A stretch of DNA of 64,000 nucleotides, taken from contig CAZIFL010000004.1 of NCBI GenBank assembly GCA_964539095.1, positions 1 to 64,000 on the forward strand, written 5' to 3'. The notes under the pieces are model-generated. The model worked only from the letters and a program-made list of their open reading frames with translations. It was not told the origin of the DNA and did no database searches. Shown piece by piece: positions 8,398 to 15,973 of the stretch. Every line of letters begins with the position of its first letter. Positions within the stretch are counted from its first letter, which is position 1. The position numbers and the translations under genes were made by a program. The stretch is from DAIPKP01 sp964539095. Lineage in GTDB: Bacteria > Synergistota > Synergistia > Synergistales > Aminiphilaceae.

Positions 8398-8490
8398 GTG
8401 GAGGCGCAGGGGTACGGAAGCGAGGCCGGGGATGTTCGGGAGTTTGAGGAGCGTATGTTCCGCTACTACTGCAAAACGCGGCAAAACTGA
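8398..8490 (+). pseudogene. Possible 3' gene remnant (30 residues)
   Basis: Directly after the terminator a frame from GTG at 8398 to TGA at 8490 reads VEAQGYGSEAGDVREFEERM and ends FRYYCKTRQN. Its composition is protein-like (charged, balanced) but it has no ribosome site of its own and begins inside the tail of the terminator. It looks like the last codons of a gene whose body was deleted; the family is not recognised. Confidence 0.3.
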
Positions 8491-8512
8491 GCCACCCGCG
8501 CGGAGGTGGCTC
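8489..8512 (-). terminator. Minus-strand terminator after the Rpn/small-ORF pair
   Basis: Stem GAGCCACC / GGTGGCTC with an eight-base loop. Read on the minus strand it comes directly after the stop codon of the small ORF (8513) and is followed by AGTTTTGCCG, so it works as a minus-strand terminator. Confidence 0.65.
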
Positions 8513-8728
8513 TCATATCGGCGAGCAAGTGGCTCTATAAAAACGCTGTTCGCAACGCTGTTCGCAAATAGATTTTCCCTTCTCCTTCATGACGAAAAGA
8601 GGAAGCTCCAGGGCTTCCGTGGCACGCCAAATTCCCTGGGCATCGTGTTCTCCCCCTAGCTGACACAACCGGGGAGATCCGGGAAATATATGCCCATACG
8701 CCAAACGGTGTGCCCTTGCATCAAGCAT
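8513..8728 (-). CDS. Small ORF coupled to the Rpn gene
   Basis: 71 residues, unrecognised. Its ATG overlaps the TGA stop of the upstream Rpn gene as TGATG, a typical arrangement for translational coupling, and a terminator hairpin follows its stop at once. The protein starts MLDARAHRLAYGHIF and ends with a duplicated Cys-Glu-Gln-Arg motif (CEQRCEQRF) made by a 12-base tandem repeat at 8543-8566. Four cysteines in total. It could also be non-coding sequence that happens to be open; the coupling and terminator are the only support. Confidence 0.4.
   Translation of the reverse strand: MLDARAHRLAYGHIFPGSPRLCQLGGEHDAQGIWRATEALELPLFVMKEKGKSICEQRCEQRFYRATCSPI
8543..8566. repeat. Tandem 12-bp duplication
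   Basis: ACGCTGTTCGCA occurs twice without spacing. In the minus-strand small ORF it creates the doubled CEQR motif. Confidence 0.9.
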
Positions 8729-9837
8729 CAATCGTTCTGCCGTGATCGTATCAGTTCCTGGAGCTTCTTTTTGGATATTTTGGTGTAGCGGAGGATTTTC
8801 TCCGTGGGTTCCCCTGCATTAAGCATTTCCATTGCAAATGAAATTGTTTTCTCTTCCCTTCCCAGTTTTTTCCCTCGTTTCTCTGCACCTTCTTCAAAGA
8901 GACTCAGCATGGTTTTCTCCTCCTTTGCTGCTTTCTGTCTGAGATGTTCTTCGTACTCTTGCCGCAGGGCCAGGCTTTTAGGGCGTAGGAGCACGTCGGT
9001 GAACCGGTGGAGGGCAAGTTTTTTGTCGTGATGCCATCCTTTGGAGTCGAGTTTGTCGTTAAGGATTTTGAGGTAATATACCCTCTCCCGGTCTTTGCGG
9101 CCGCTCTGGAGGGCGCAGACTCCTGCGTAGAGAACCCAGTCGAAGGGGTTGTCGCTGGCTTCAAGCTCCTGGGGATCCAGCTCCCAGAGGCGGAGTGCCG
9201 GGTATTCGTACCGGAGATGGTTGCGGTAGCTTTTGCGTTCGTACTGCTCCGGCTCACTCTTGGGGCGTTTGGCGGTGAGGATGGCGAAGGAGACTACGTC
9301 GGTGATATGGCCCTTTTTCTTCAAGTACCCCAGGCGGAGCGAGGCGTTGTAGAAGAACATCCTCTCCGGAAGATTGCCTCCCTTGGCTCCCTGAACTTCC
9401 ACGTGAAAGACCAGCCAGAGATCCTTTCCCCGCTTCATGGGCACCTGAGCAAGAACGTCTACGTGCTGTTTGGGGCCGTCTATGGAAACGGTGATCTGGG
9501 CGAGTTCCTTATCGAGAAAGACAACTTCTCTCGTGGGATCCACCCTTTGGGCCAGTTCCGGAAGAAGCCGTTCCAGAGCAGGAAAGAAGAAGATCTTGAT
9601 GATCTCCTTCCAGTGAGAGTCGTAGCTGGCGTTTTTCTTCTTGTCTTCTACACTCCCATCATCCCTGTTATCACCACTATGGCCTTCAAAGTCACTTTCT
9701 TGCTGTTCCTCGGAAGGCATATCAATGGTTTCCGGGGCGTGGTCTTCGGTTTTTTGGGATTCCAGTTCTTCGGTGATGGTGTTCCCCTCCCTTTTTTCCG
9801 TTGCAGCAAGTATAGGATTTTTAGAAAAATCCTTCAA
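8728..9837 (-). CDS. Rpn-family PD-(D/E)XK nuclease / putative transposase
   Basis: 369 residues. Residues 1-75 are acidic and probably disordered. The nuclease core follows: WKEIIKIFFFPALERLLPEL, then the catalytic pattern HVDVLAQVP...WLVFHVEVQG, which fits the D...ExQ version of the PD-(D/E)XK fold. The C-terminal third is a charged coiled coil ending with ISKKKLQELI. Rpn (YhgA-like) proteins are DNA nucleases that promote recombination and spread in multiple genomic copies. The frame opens with a TTG at 9837 without a clear ribosome site; an ATG at 9720 is another option. A small ORF is coupled to its stop. Confidence 0.8.
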   Translation of the reverse strand: MKDFSKNPILAATEKREGNTITEELESQKTEDHAPETIDMPSEEQQESDFEGHSGDNRDDGSVEDKKKNASYDSHWKEIIKIFFFPALERLLPELAQRVDPTREVVFLDKELAQITVSIDGPKQHVDVLAQVPMKRGKDLWLVFHVEVQGAKGGNLPERMFFYNASLRLGYLKKKGHITDVVSFAILTAKRPKSEPEQYERKSYRNHLRYEYPALRLWELDPQELEASDNPFDWVLYAGVCALQSGRKDRERVYYLKILNDKLDSKGWHHDKKLALHRFTDVLLRPKSLALRQEYEEHLRQKAAKEEKTMLSLFEEGAEKRGKKLGREEKTISFAMEMLNAGEPTEKILRYTKISKKKLQELIRSRQND

Positions 9838-9981
9838 GAGGCATCTCTGAGGGTTTCTGGAAAGTGTGATGGTGAGGGAGAAGTTGAGCCCCCTCTCTCC
9901 TCGGGGTATAATCCACCTTGAAGATACCTCAAAGCTCCTCCTTAAAATTCTGTTTGTGGCCGGGGGAGTTGACTGAGGAGA

Positions 9982-11049
9982 TCAATCTTGTTTTTTCGTG
10001 TAAAAGTGTTTCAACTCCTTTCCCTTTTTAGTGAGTCGATACCGTTGCAAGGGGCTTTTAGGTTTGTGGGGCAGAGTCTGCTCTATAAGTTCCTTGTGAA
10101 GGGCTGGAAGGAGATATTTTTTTCGAAAGTGCTCATCGTTCTTGAGCCCCATGGCCTCTTGCAGCTCCCGGCGACTCATCTCTCCCCGAAGGACAAAGAC
10201 AAGTTCAGCTTCCGTGGTAGCTTCCGTGGTGGTTGGTAGATAAACAAGGGTCGTAAAAACGTCGCCCTCCGTGAGTTCCGGATCCTTTCCCCCGAAGATC
10301 TTTCCGTATTTCATCAGGTTGCGTACCCCGGAACCCAGCTCATCCACCCGGCCAAGCTCCTTGAAAAAACGTGCGATTACAGGGTTTTTCGGGAAGGGTG
10401 AGAATGTTTGCGGATCAATCAAGCCAAAGCCGTGAGGTTTGTTGCTGTTCTCCACAAACACCCGATCTGCCTCAATAATGAGCTTGGCGGGGAAGGGGTT
10501 GCGGTATTCTCGATGTATCAAAACGTTTGAGGCAATTTCACGAAAAATAACGTCCCGCAGGCTGATTCGCTGGTCTCCTTCCAGATAGAAGGGATCGGAA
10601 AGATGCTTTGCTCCAAAAGTCATAATTCTTTCATAGCTTTCTATGAGATTTGTGCGAACATCATCCCGGTCGTCGTAACGATCTAGATTATTTTTGCGTA
10701 CAATCAAGTCTGTTCGATGATGGGGAACGGCGCTGAGAATGGTGCTATCTTTACCTAGAAGAAGAATGCCCGCAAGGGTGATTCCGCTTTTTCCCGTTTC
10801 AAGATCTTTTTGGTAGAGCTGAGCACTCTGTAAAAGCTCGAAGGGTTCCATGTCGACCCGAGGATGATTTTTTCGTTGAATTGAAACAATCTTTTGTGCC
10901 TTTGCTATAAGATCCCCTCGCAAATCTTGGAAGGTTGCATGGGGATAGATTTTGTTTTCTGAATATGCCGTTTGTTTGCAGCGGTGCACCTGAGAGCTTT
11001 CGGGAACATAAATTCGGAGAACTATCTTTTCCTCTAACGCTATTTCTTC
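9982..11049 (-). pseudogene. AlbA_2/RecG-like ATP-binding protein, 5'-truncated
   Basis: The frame encodes the centre and C terminus of the ATP-dependent DNA-helicase-related family of transcriptional regulators: IVLRIYVPESSQVHRCK (the end of the AlbA_2 domain), GILLLGKDSTI, the GHKL-type ATPase helix FREIASNVLIHREY, and RVDELGSGVRNLMKY, followed by a winged-helix C terminus (SRRELQEAMGL). Homologous sequence runs upstream of the first plausible start (GTG at 10989) to a TGA at 11050, so the usual first 100 or so residues of the AlbA_2 domain are missing. A gene starting at the internal GTG would lack part of that domain. Interpreted as a truncated pseudogene in an accessory island. Confidence 0.7.
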
Positions 11050-11127
11050 TCATGAAAAGGATGGGGGCGAAAGAACCTCTTTTAATGGAGCAGGGGGAGG
11101 AGTTCGTGCTGGTGCTTTATAAGGCAC

Positions 11128-11161
11128 AAAAAAGAGGGTGAAGCATGCATGCTCCACCCTC
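11128..11161 (-). terminator. Terminator of slyD
   Basis: Near-perfect stem GAGGGTG-AGCATG / CATGCT-CACCCTC. On the minus strand it is followed by six T residues (AAAAAA at 11128-11133 on the plus strand), 41 bases after the slyD stop. Confidence 0.8.
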
Positions 11162-11202
11162 CGTAATTTTCGTGATTGTCAGAAAATTTGAGCTGTCCTG
11201 CC

Positions 11203-11634
11203 CTACGCCTCCAGAACCTCCGTAAGTTCCACCGTAAAGTGCAGTTCCTCTCCTGCCAGCCGATGGTTGCCATCCAGCAGAATATGTTCTTCAGCAATCT
11301 CCGCCACGGTAACCCGCATGGGAAAGCCCTTGTCGGTGGTTATCTGAAGCATGTCTCCCAGCTCGGGGGTATAGTCCTCCGGCATCGCCTCCGGGGGAAC
11401 CCGGAAGAAAAGATTTTCGTTCCGCTCTCCGTAGGCATCCTGGGGGGCAATCTGAAGGTTTTTCTGCTCTCCCACCTTCATGCCTTCCACTCCCTTGTCG
11501 AATCCCGGAATCATCTGACCCGCTCCCAGAACAAATTCCAGGGGCTCCCGTTCCAGGGAAGAATCGAAGACCGTTCCGTCCGTAAGTTTTCCTGTGTAGT
11601 GTACCTTTACGCGTTTTCCTTTTTCCGCCAGCAT
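11203..11634 (-). CDS. slyD: FKBP-type peptidyl-prolyl isomerase, SlyD family
   Basis: 143 residues. Catalyses cis-trans isomerisation of X-Pro bonds and acts as a cytosolic folding helper. The FKBP core is split as in SlyD: VKVHYTGKLTDGTVFDSS and GAGQMIPGFDKGVEGMKVGE, then an insert-in-flap chaperone domain (about residues 65-125), then LDGNHRLAGEELHFTVEL. The metal-binding His/Cys tail of E. coli SlyD is absent. The ATG at 11634 has AAAGGAGC six bases upstream, so a longer in-frame extension to 11790 is rejected. Monocistronic, with its own terminator. Confidence 0.92.
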   Translation of the reverse strand: MLAEKGKRVKVHYTGKLTDGTVFDSSLEREPLEFVLGAGQMIPGFDKGVEGMKVGEQKNLQIAPQDAYGERNENLFFRVPPEAMPEDYTPELGDMLQITTDKGFPMRVTVAEIAEEHILLDGNHRLAGEELHFTVELTEVLEA

Positions 11635-11930
11635 GAAAAAGCTCCTTTCGGCGTTTTTGATATGCCTTGAGGCCTCTTTATGGTGGCTCAAAGAGGAAGA
11701 AGGGCATGTAGCAGACATATCTTGTAATAAGAGAGGGGCGCAGAGGAGTATTCTACGGAAGAGATGCCTTTTTTGCAACCCCGAACGCATCCGGTGTCAA
11801 GAGACAGGGGAAATCCTCGATCCGTAGGTTGAGCTTCCAGGGTACTTCCAAAAAACAAAAAACTCATTTTTTAGCCTTAAAGTGGCAAGAAATCCTCCAC
11901 CTCTAAGGTGGCGGGATGAATTGCCACGGT

Positions 11931-11959
11931 TTTGCCCCTTCGCCTTGCGGTGGTATAAT
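11931..11959 (+). promoter_or_regulatory. Candidate tnpA promoter in the IS left end
   Basis: TATAAT at 11954-11959 with TTTGCC 17 bases upstream. The -10 is perfect, the -35 weak. It lies between the left-end hairpin and tnpA. Confidence 0.45.
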
Positions 11960-11992
11960 TGAGTGTAGATGTCCTGTAAAGGTGTGATGGCA

Positions 11993-12397
11993 ATGATTTT
12001 CGACACAAATGCGCATTCGGTCTTCTTACTGCACTATCATCTGATACTGGTGGTCAAATACCGAAGAGAGGTCTTCGATGATGCGCTTTCCCACAGGGCA
12101 AAGGAGATCTTTTGCTCTATAGCGCCCACATATAAGATCACCCTGGAGGAATGGAACCACCATGGTGATCACGTCCACATCCTCTTCAAGGCGCATCCGA
12201 AAACAGAGATTAGCAAGTTCATCAACGCCTACAAATCTGCCAGCAGCCGGCTCCTCAAAAAGGAGTTTCCCCAGATACGGGAAAAGCTCTGGAAAGAGAT
12301 GTTCTGGAGCAGGAGCTTCTGTCTGCTCACCACGGGAGGTGCTCCCATGGAGATTATCCAGGAATACATCCGTTCCCAGGGAGGGGAGCGAAAATGA
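11993..12397 (+). CDS. tnpA: IS200/IS605 Y1 (HUH) transposase TnpA
   Basis: About 134 residues from the ATG at 11993; in-frame ATGs at 11969 and 11987 lie upstream, but homologues begin near the DTNAHSVFLLHYHLI block. It makes single-strand cuts and joins the IS ends. The HUH motif is visible in GDHVHILFKAHP and the nucleophilic tyrosine in IIQEYIRSQGG near the C terminus. Its stop overlaps the tnpB start (ATGA), so the two are translated together. The protein appears intact. Confidence 0.92.
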   Translation: MIFDTNAHSVFLLHYHLILVVKYRREVFDDALSHRAKEIFCSIAPTYKITLEEWNHHGDHVHILFKAHPKTEISKFINAYKSASSRLLKKEFPQIREKLWKEMFWSRSFCLLTTGGAPMEIIQEYIRSQGGERK

Positions 12398-13512
12398 AGC
12401 AGGTGCGAGCCTACCGTTACCGGATTCGCCCCAGTGGGGAGCAACAAAAGATACTGGAGCAAACCTTTGGATGCGTACGCTTCGTGTACAACAAGCTCCT
12501 TGAAGAAAAGCTGGAGCACCACAAACTCACAGGCAACATGCTTCGAAACACCCCGGAACACCTGAAACATGCCTTTGTCTGGCTCAAGGAGGTGGACTCT
12601 CTGGCCCTCTGCAACGCACAACTTCACCTCGAAACAGCTTTCAAAAACTTTTTCCGGGATCCCCAAAAAAGAGGATTCCCCCGGTTCAAATCCAGGAAGC
12701 AAAACAGGCAAACCCACACCACAAACTGCGTCAATGGAAACATCCGGCTTGAGGGCAATATGCTGCGTCTTCCCAAGGCAGGATGGGTACGGCTGGTCTT
12801 GCATAGACAGATCCCCGCAAAGCACACCATCAAATCCGTAACCATCAGCAAGAGCCCCTCCGGGAAATACCACGTCTCCATCCTCTGTGAATACGAGCAC
12901 TGCGTAGCTCCTTTGGAACCAAACCCCGAGAAGGTTCTCGGATTGGACTTCTCCATGAAAAGCCTGGGGGTATCCTCGGAAGGAGAACGGGCAGACTATC
13001 CCCGGTTCTACCGGCAAAGTCTGGAAAAACTTGCCAGGGAAATGCGAAAACTCTCCAAATGCCAGAAGGGAAGCCAAAACAGGGAAAAGCAGAGGAAACG
13101 GGTAGCCATCCTCCACGAACACATAGCCAACCAGCGAAAGGACTTCCTCCACAAACTGAGTGCGCAGATAGCCAATGCGCAGGATGCAGTCTGTGTGGAA
13201 GACCTGGACATGAAGGCCATGAGTTCCGCTCTCCACTTCGGCAAATCTGTACATGACAACGGATGGGGATCCTTTCTCCGCATGCTGGAATACAAACTCG
13301 CAGACCGGGGGAAATCCCTTGTCCGGGTAGATCGAATGTTTCCAAGCTCCAAAAAATGCTCCTCCTGCGGGCACGTTCGGCAAAAACTCACCCTTTCCGA
13401 ACGAACCTACATCTGCCCCGAATGCGGTCATGTTATGGATCGGGATATAAACGCCGCACGAAACATACGAACCGAAGGCTTGCGAATCATCTCTCGCAAG
13501 CTAGCATCATAA
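12394..13512 (+). CDS. tnpB: RNA-guided endonuclease TnpB (IS605 OrfB)
   Basis: 372 residues, a compact Cas12 ancestor that uses an RNA made from the element's 3' end to cut the donor site and preserve the transposon. The N-terminal helix-turn-helix/WED part begins YRYRIRPSGEQ. The RuvC triad appears complete: Asp in VLGLDFSMKSLGV, Glu in VCVEDLDMKAM, Asp in MDRDINAARNI. The zinc finger reads CSSCGH then CPECGH. The 3' region and right end (about 13440-13620) would supply the omega RNA scaffold, with the guide taken from the flank that begins near 13621. Looks active. Confidence 0.93.
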   Translation: MKQVRAYRYRIRPSGEQQKILEQTFGCVRFVYNKLLEEKLEHHKLTGNMLRNTPEHLKHAFVWLKEVDSLALCNAQLHLETAFKNFFRDPQKRGFPRFKSRKQNRQTHTTNCVNGNIRLEGNMLRLPKAGWVRLVLHRQIPAKHTIKSVTISKSPSGKYHVSILCEYEHCVAPLEPNPEKVLGLDFSMKSLGVSSEGERADYPRFYRQSLEKLAREMRKLSKCQKGSQNREKQRKRVAILHEHIANQRKDFLHKLSAQIANAQDAVCVEDLDMKAMSSALHFGKSVHDNGWGSFLRMLEYKLADRGKSLVRVDRMFPSSKKCSSCGHVRQKLTLSERTYICPECGHVMDRDINAARNIRTEGLRIISRKLAS

Positions 13513-13620
13513 GAACCGGGGGACACCCGGGGATAGCCCGTTGATACTGTGCCTGAATCAGGGGCACTTGAGCGGGAAGCCCCACCTCAAAAGCTATGCT
13601 TTAGGTGGTGGGAGTATGTC

Positions 13621-14047
13621 ACGAGCCTTGCCTCGGAAATCATTACCTTACAGTTTCCGGCATGAAATTTCTGCTTCCTCCTCCCCGAAGCTCATCGAGG
13701 ACATTGAGTGGGGCTACAACCGAGATGGAGAACAGCTGCCTCAAGTCAATCTCTGCATGCTCATGGAAGAGGCCTCAAGGTTGCCAATTTGCCAGGTTCC
13801 CTACAGCGGAAGTCTGAAGGACGTAAGCACATTTCAGACAACCCTGGCGGCAGTAGATGCCGTGCGAGGGAACAAGCCCCTTCTTCTGGTTATGGACAAG
13901 GGATTCTACAGCGCCCGGAACATAGACTCTCTCCTTGAGGATGATAACAAACGCTTCATCATCGTCGTCCCCTTTACCGTAGCCTTTGCCAAAAAAGGGG
14001 TTAGCGAAGAGCGAGATGCCATTGACACGCTGGAGAACAGGTTATAA
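13621..14047 (+). pseudogene. Transposase remnant (IS1634/IS4-like DDE)
   Basis: Downstream of the IS right end an open frame encodes KLIEDIEWGYNRDGEQLPQ, VPYSGSLKDVSTFQTTL and LLLVMDKGFYSARNIDSLL, the central catalytic part of a DDE transposase of the IS1634/IS4 kind, with the Asp of VMDKGFYS as a likely catalytic residue. Neither the N terminus nor the C terminus is present. The frame breaks up near 14047 and homology is not clear beyond that. It was probably already truncated before or when the IS605-type element landed beside it. Confidence 0.65.
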
Positions 14048-14146
14048 TGGATACCGCAAAACTCAAGAAATTGGGGCAGTACGCCCGCAGGATGCAGTGT
14101 CTGTGGTATATGGCTCCATGAATAGCGAAGAAAGTGAGGGATCTGT

Positions 14147-14344
14147 ATGTCTGGAACAGAACGATCCCATATAAAGGTTGGAATGAATGTTCGGGTGGTG
14201 CAGAAGCAGGATCAGCGTTCGGGAAGGCTTACCGAAGGTGTGGTGCAGAGCCTGCTGACCAAGAGCTTGCATCACCCCCACGGTATTAAGGTACGTCTTG
14301 AGAGCGGCATGGTGGGTAGGGTAAAAGAGATTGTGGCGGAATAA
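14147..14344 (+). CDS. YwbE-family small protein
   Basis: 65 residues, a full-length match to the YwbE family (conserved bacterial protein of unknown function). Typical blocks are IKVGMNVRVVQKQDQRSG, LTEGVVQSLLTKS and HPHGIKVRLESGMVGRVKEI. The fold is probably a small beta-barrel of the SH3/KOW kind; a nucleic-acid-binding role is a guess. It stands alone between mobile remnants and a helicase. Confidence 0.85.
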   Translation: MSGTERSHIKVGMNVRVVQKQDQRSGRLTEGVVQSLLTKSLHHPHGIKVRLESGMVGRVKEIVAE

Positions 14345-14359
14345 GGTTCATAATTTTGA

Positions 14360-14470
14360 CTAGCATGATTCGCTCGAGGATATGGCCATACCATGAAAAA
14401 CATACGTAGCATACGTGGCATAACCATCGTAACCACCGTAAGCACCGTAACCGCCATAAAGAGCATACAC
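14360..14470 (-). CDS. Gly/Tyr-rich short reading frame
   Basis: On the minus strand, GTG at 14470 to TAG at 14360 encodes 36 residues dominated by Tyr, Gly and Ala: VYALYGGYGAYGGYDGYATY, then ATYVFHGMAI and a Ser-rich SSSESC end. The DNA has a nine-base period (GGT-TAC-GGT type) that a random intergenic would not be expected to show. GAGAGG lies about eight bases before the GTG. It sits opposite the leader of the plus-strand helicase. It may be a real small peptide, a remnant of a longer Gly/Tyr-rich tail (the frame stays open upstream), or a simple-sequence repeat. Confidence 0.3.
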   Translation of the reverse strand: MYALYGGYGAYGGYDGYATYATYVFHGMAISSSESC

Positions 14471-14496
14471 CTCCCAACCCTCTCCGGTGGTTCTCC

Positions 14497-15900
14497 GTGA
14501 CCTCCCTCCGGTTGGTGTTGGATCACATGTGTCGTGTGGAGGATGCTCCTCGGGAGCTTCTGGAAAGGGCGAAAAAAGAGCTTTCTCTCCCCAATCCGGA
14601 ATATCTTCGCAGAAGGAGGATGGGCCGATGGACGGGGAATCTTCGAAGCTCCCTTACCCTCTACCGTAAAAAGGGAGAATGCGGAGCGGTGCTTCCCCGG
14701 GGATATGCGGGACCATTGCTCATGGGGGCCCGGGAGATGGGGCTTACCTGGAATCTTGAGGATCGCCGTATTGCCTGGGGGAAAAAGCTTCTCTCCTTTC
14801 AAGGGGAGCTTCGCCCCTACCAGGAGCAGGCTCTGGCGGAGATGATCCGCAAACAGTCCGGGGTTCTTGCGGCTCCCTGTGGATCCGGCAAGACCTGTAT
14901 GGGGCTGGCTCTGGCGGCGCACTGGGGGGAGCCTGCCCTTGTGCTGGTGCATACTCTGGATCTGCTGGAGCAGATGGAGGAGAATATTCGGCATTGGTTG
15001 GGAATCTCCCCGGGAGTTATAGGGGGAGGGCGGTGGGACCCAAGCGAGACGATCACGGTGGCCACCGTGCAGACCCTGATTCGCAGAAAAAAGGAGCTGC
15101 CTGCATTGGCGAAACAGTTCGGTACCCTTCTTCTGGATGAGGCGCATCACGTTCCTGCGGCTACCTTCACGGGCATTATTCAGAAGTTTCCCGCTAAATA
15201 CCGCTACGGCCTCAGCGCAACTCCCGAGAGGGAGGATGGGCTGCATCCCTTTCTCTATGCGGTGATGGGGCCTCTCCGTGCCCAGGTGACCCCCGAGGAT
15301 CTGGAGCGGGAGGGACGGTTGTTGCGACCGCATCTTTCCTGGATTCTCACTGATTTTCGATCTTCCCTTCCTCTTCAAGGACGGGAGGATTCCTATACGG
15401 ATCTTATGGGGGAACTTGTGGCCTCCTCCGAAAGAAATCGTCTCATCGTACAGACCGCCGCCACCTGCCTCTCGCAGGGGAGCTGTCTTTTGCTGCTCTC
15501 CGAGCGTGTGGAGCACTGTGCCTTTCTGGCAGCGGCTTTGGAAGAGCACTTTCCCGGAAAGGTGGCATGCCTTACCGGGGAGACCCCCCGAAAAGATCGC
15601 GGAGGGATTCTTGAGGGAGTTCGCCGGGGGGAGTACTCCTGCCTCGTGGCATCCCGTATCGCCGATGAAGGGCTGGATATACCCCGGCTTGATACGATTC
15701 TCTTTGCTACCCCCTTTCGGGGAAAGGCCAAGGGGTGGCAGCGTATCGGAAGGATCATGCGTGCCTTTCAGGGAAAGGAGCGGCCGCAGATTTACGATCT
15801 TCTGGATCGGCAGGTACCTCTTCTCAAGGCTCAGGGTAGGCAGCGTTTTCATCACATATACCGGGATCTTGTCGAAAATGCTGCTTTTCCCGAGGAATAA
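14497..15900 (+). CDS. SF2 DEAH helicase, XPB/RAD25-like
   Basis: 467 residues. A unique N-terminal region (1-110) precedes the two RecA-like domains. Motifs in order: RPYQEQAL (Q-like), Walker A APCGSGKT, TVATVQTL (motif Ic), LLDEAHH (motif II), GLSATPER (III), ASRIADEGLDIP (V) and QRIGRIMRAF (VI). Such stand-alone helicases resemble XPB and the helicase parts of defence or repair systems. No nuclease, methylase or partner gene adjoins it, so its role is open. The GTG at 14497 is chosen because GGTGG precedes it and nothing better lies downstream. Confidence 0.85.
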   Translation: MTSLRLVLDHMCRVEDAPRELLERAKKELSLPNPEYLRRRRMGRWTGNLRSSLTLYRKKGECGAVLPRGYAGPLLMGAREMGLTWNLEDRRIAWGKKLLSFQGELRPYQEQALAEMIRKQSGVLAAPCGSGKTCMGLALAAHWGEPALVLVHTLDLLEQMEENIRHWLGISPGVIGGGRWDPSETITVATVQTLIRRKKELPALAKQFGTLLLDEAHHVPAATFTGIIQKFPAKYRYGLSATPEREDGLHPFLYAVMGPLRAQVTPEDLEREGRLLRPHLSWILTDFRSSLPLQGREDSYTDLMGELVASSERNRLIVQTAATCLSQGSCLLLLSERVEHCAFLAAALEEHFPGKVACLTGETPRKDRGGILEGVRRGEYSCLVASRIADEGLDIPRLDTILFATPFRGKAKGWQRIGRIMRAFQGKERPQIYDLLDRQVPLLKAQGRQRFHHIYRDLVENAAFPEE

Positions 15901-15973
15901 TGAGGCTCCAGCTGCCTGAAACTGTGGTATCCTACCCTCGGTTTTTCTTTTTTCGGAAAGGGAGTAGGTTCCT

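Larger units (their letters stand above)
11869..13620 (+). mobile_element. IS200/IS605-family insertion sequence (tnpA-tnpB)
   Basis: A complete-looking element. The left end holds an imperfect hairpin at 11882-11927 (GTGGCAA...TTGCCAC enclosing CCACCTCTAAGGTGG). The right end holds a related hairpin at about 13582-13608 (CCACCTCAAAAGC / GCTTTAGGTGG). Both are subterminal imperfect palindromes as expected for a single-strand HUH transposon without terminal inverted repeats. The outer borders are estimates. The right end abuts a DDE transposase remnant, suggesting insertion into older mobile DNA. Confidence 0.85.

Noticed and set aside
12678..12700. tRNA T-loop-like GGTTCAAATCC
   Set aside because: It lies in tnpB and encodes the conserved PRFKS motif; no cloverleaf can be built around it.
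14048..14146. Continuation of the DDE transposase in another frame
   Set aside because: The frame from 13986 onward has no convincing transposase motif, so the remnant was ended at 14047.
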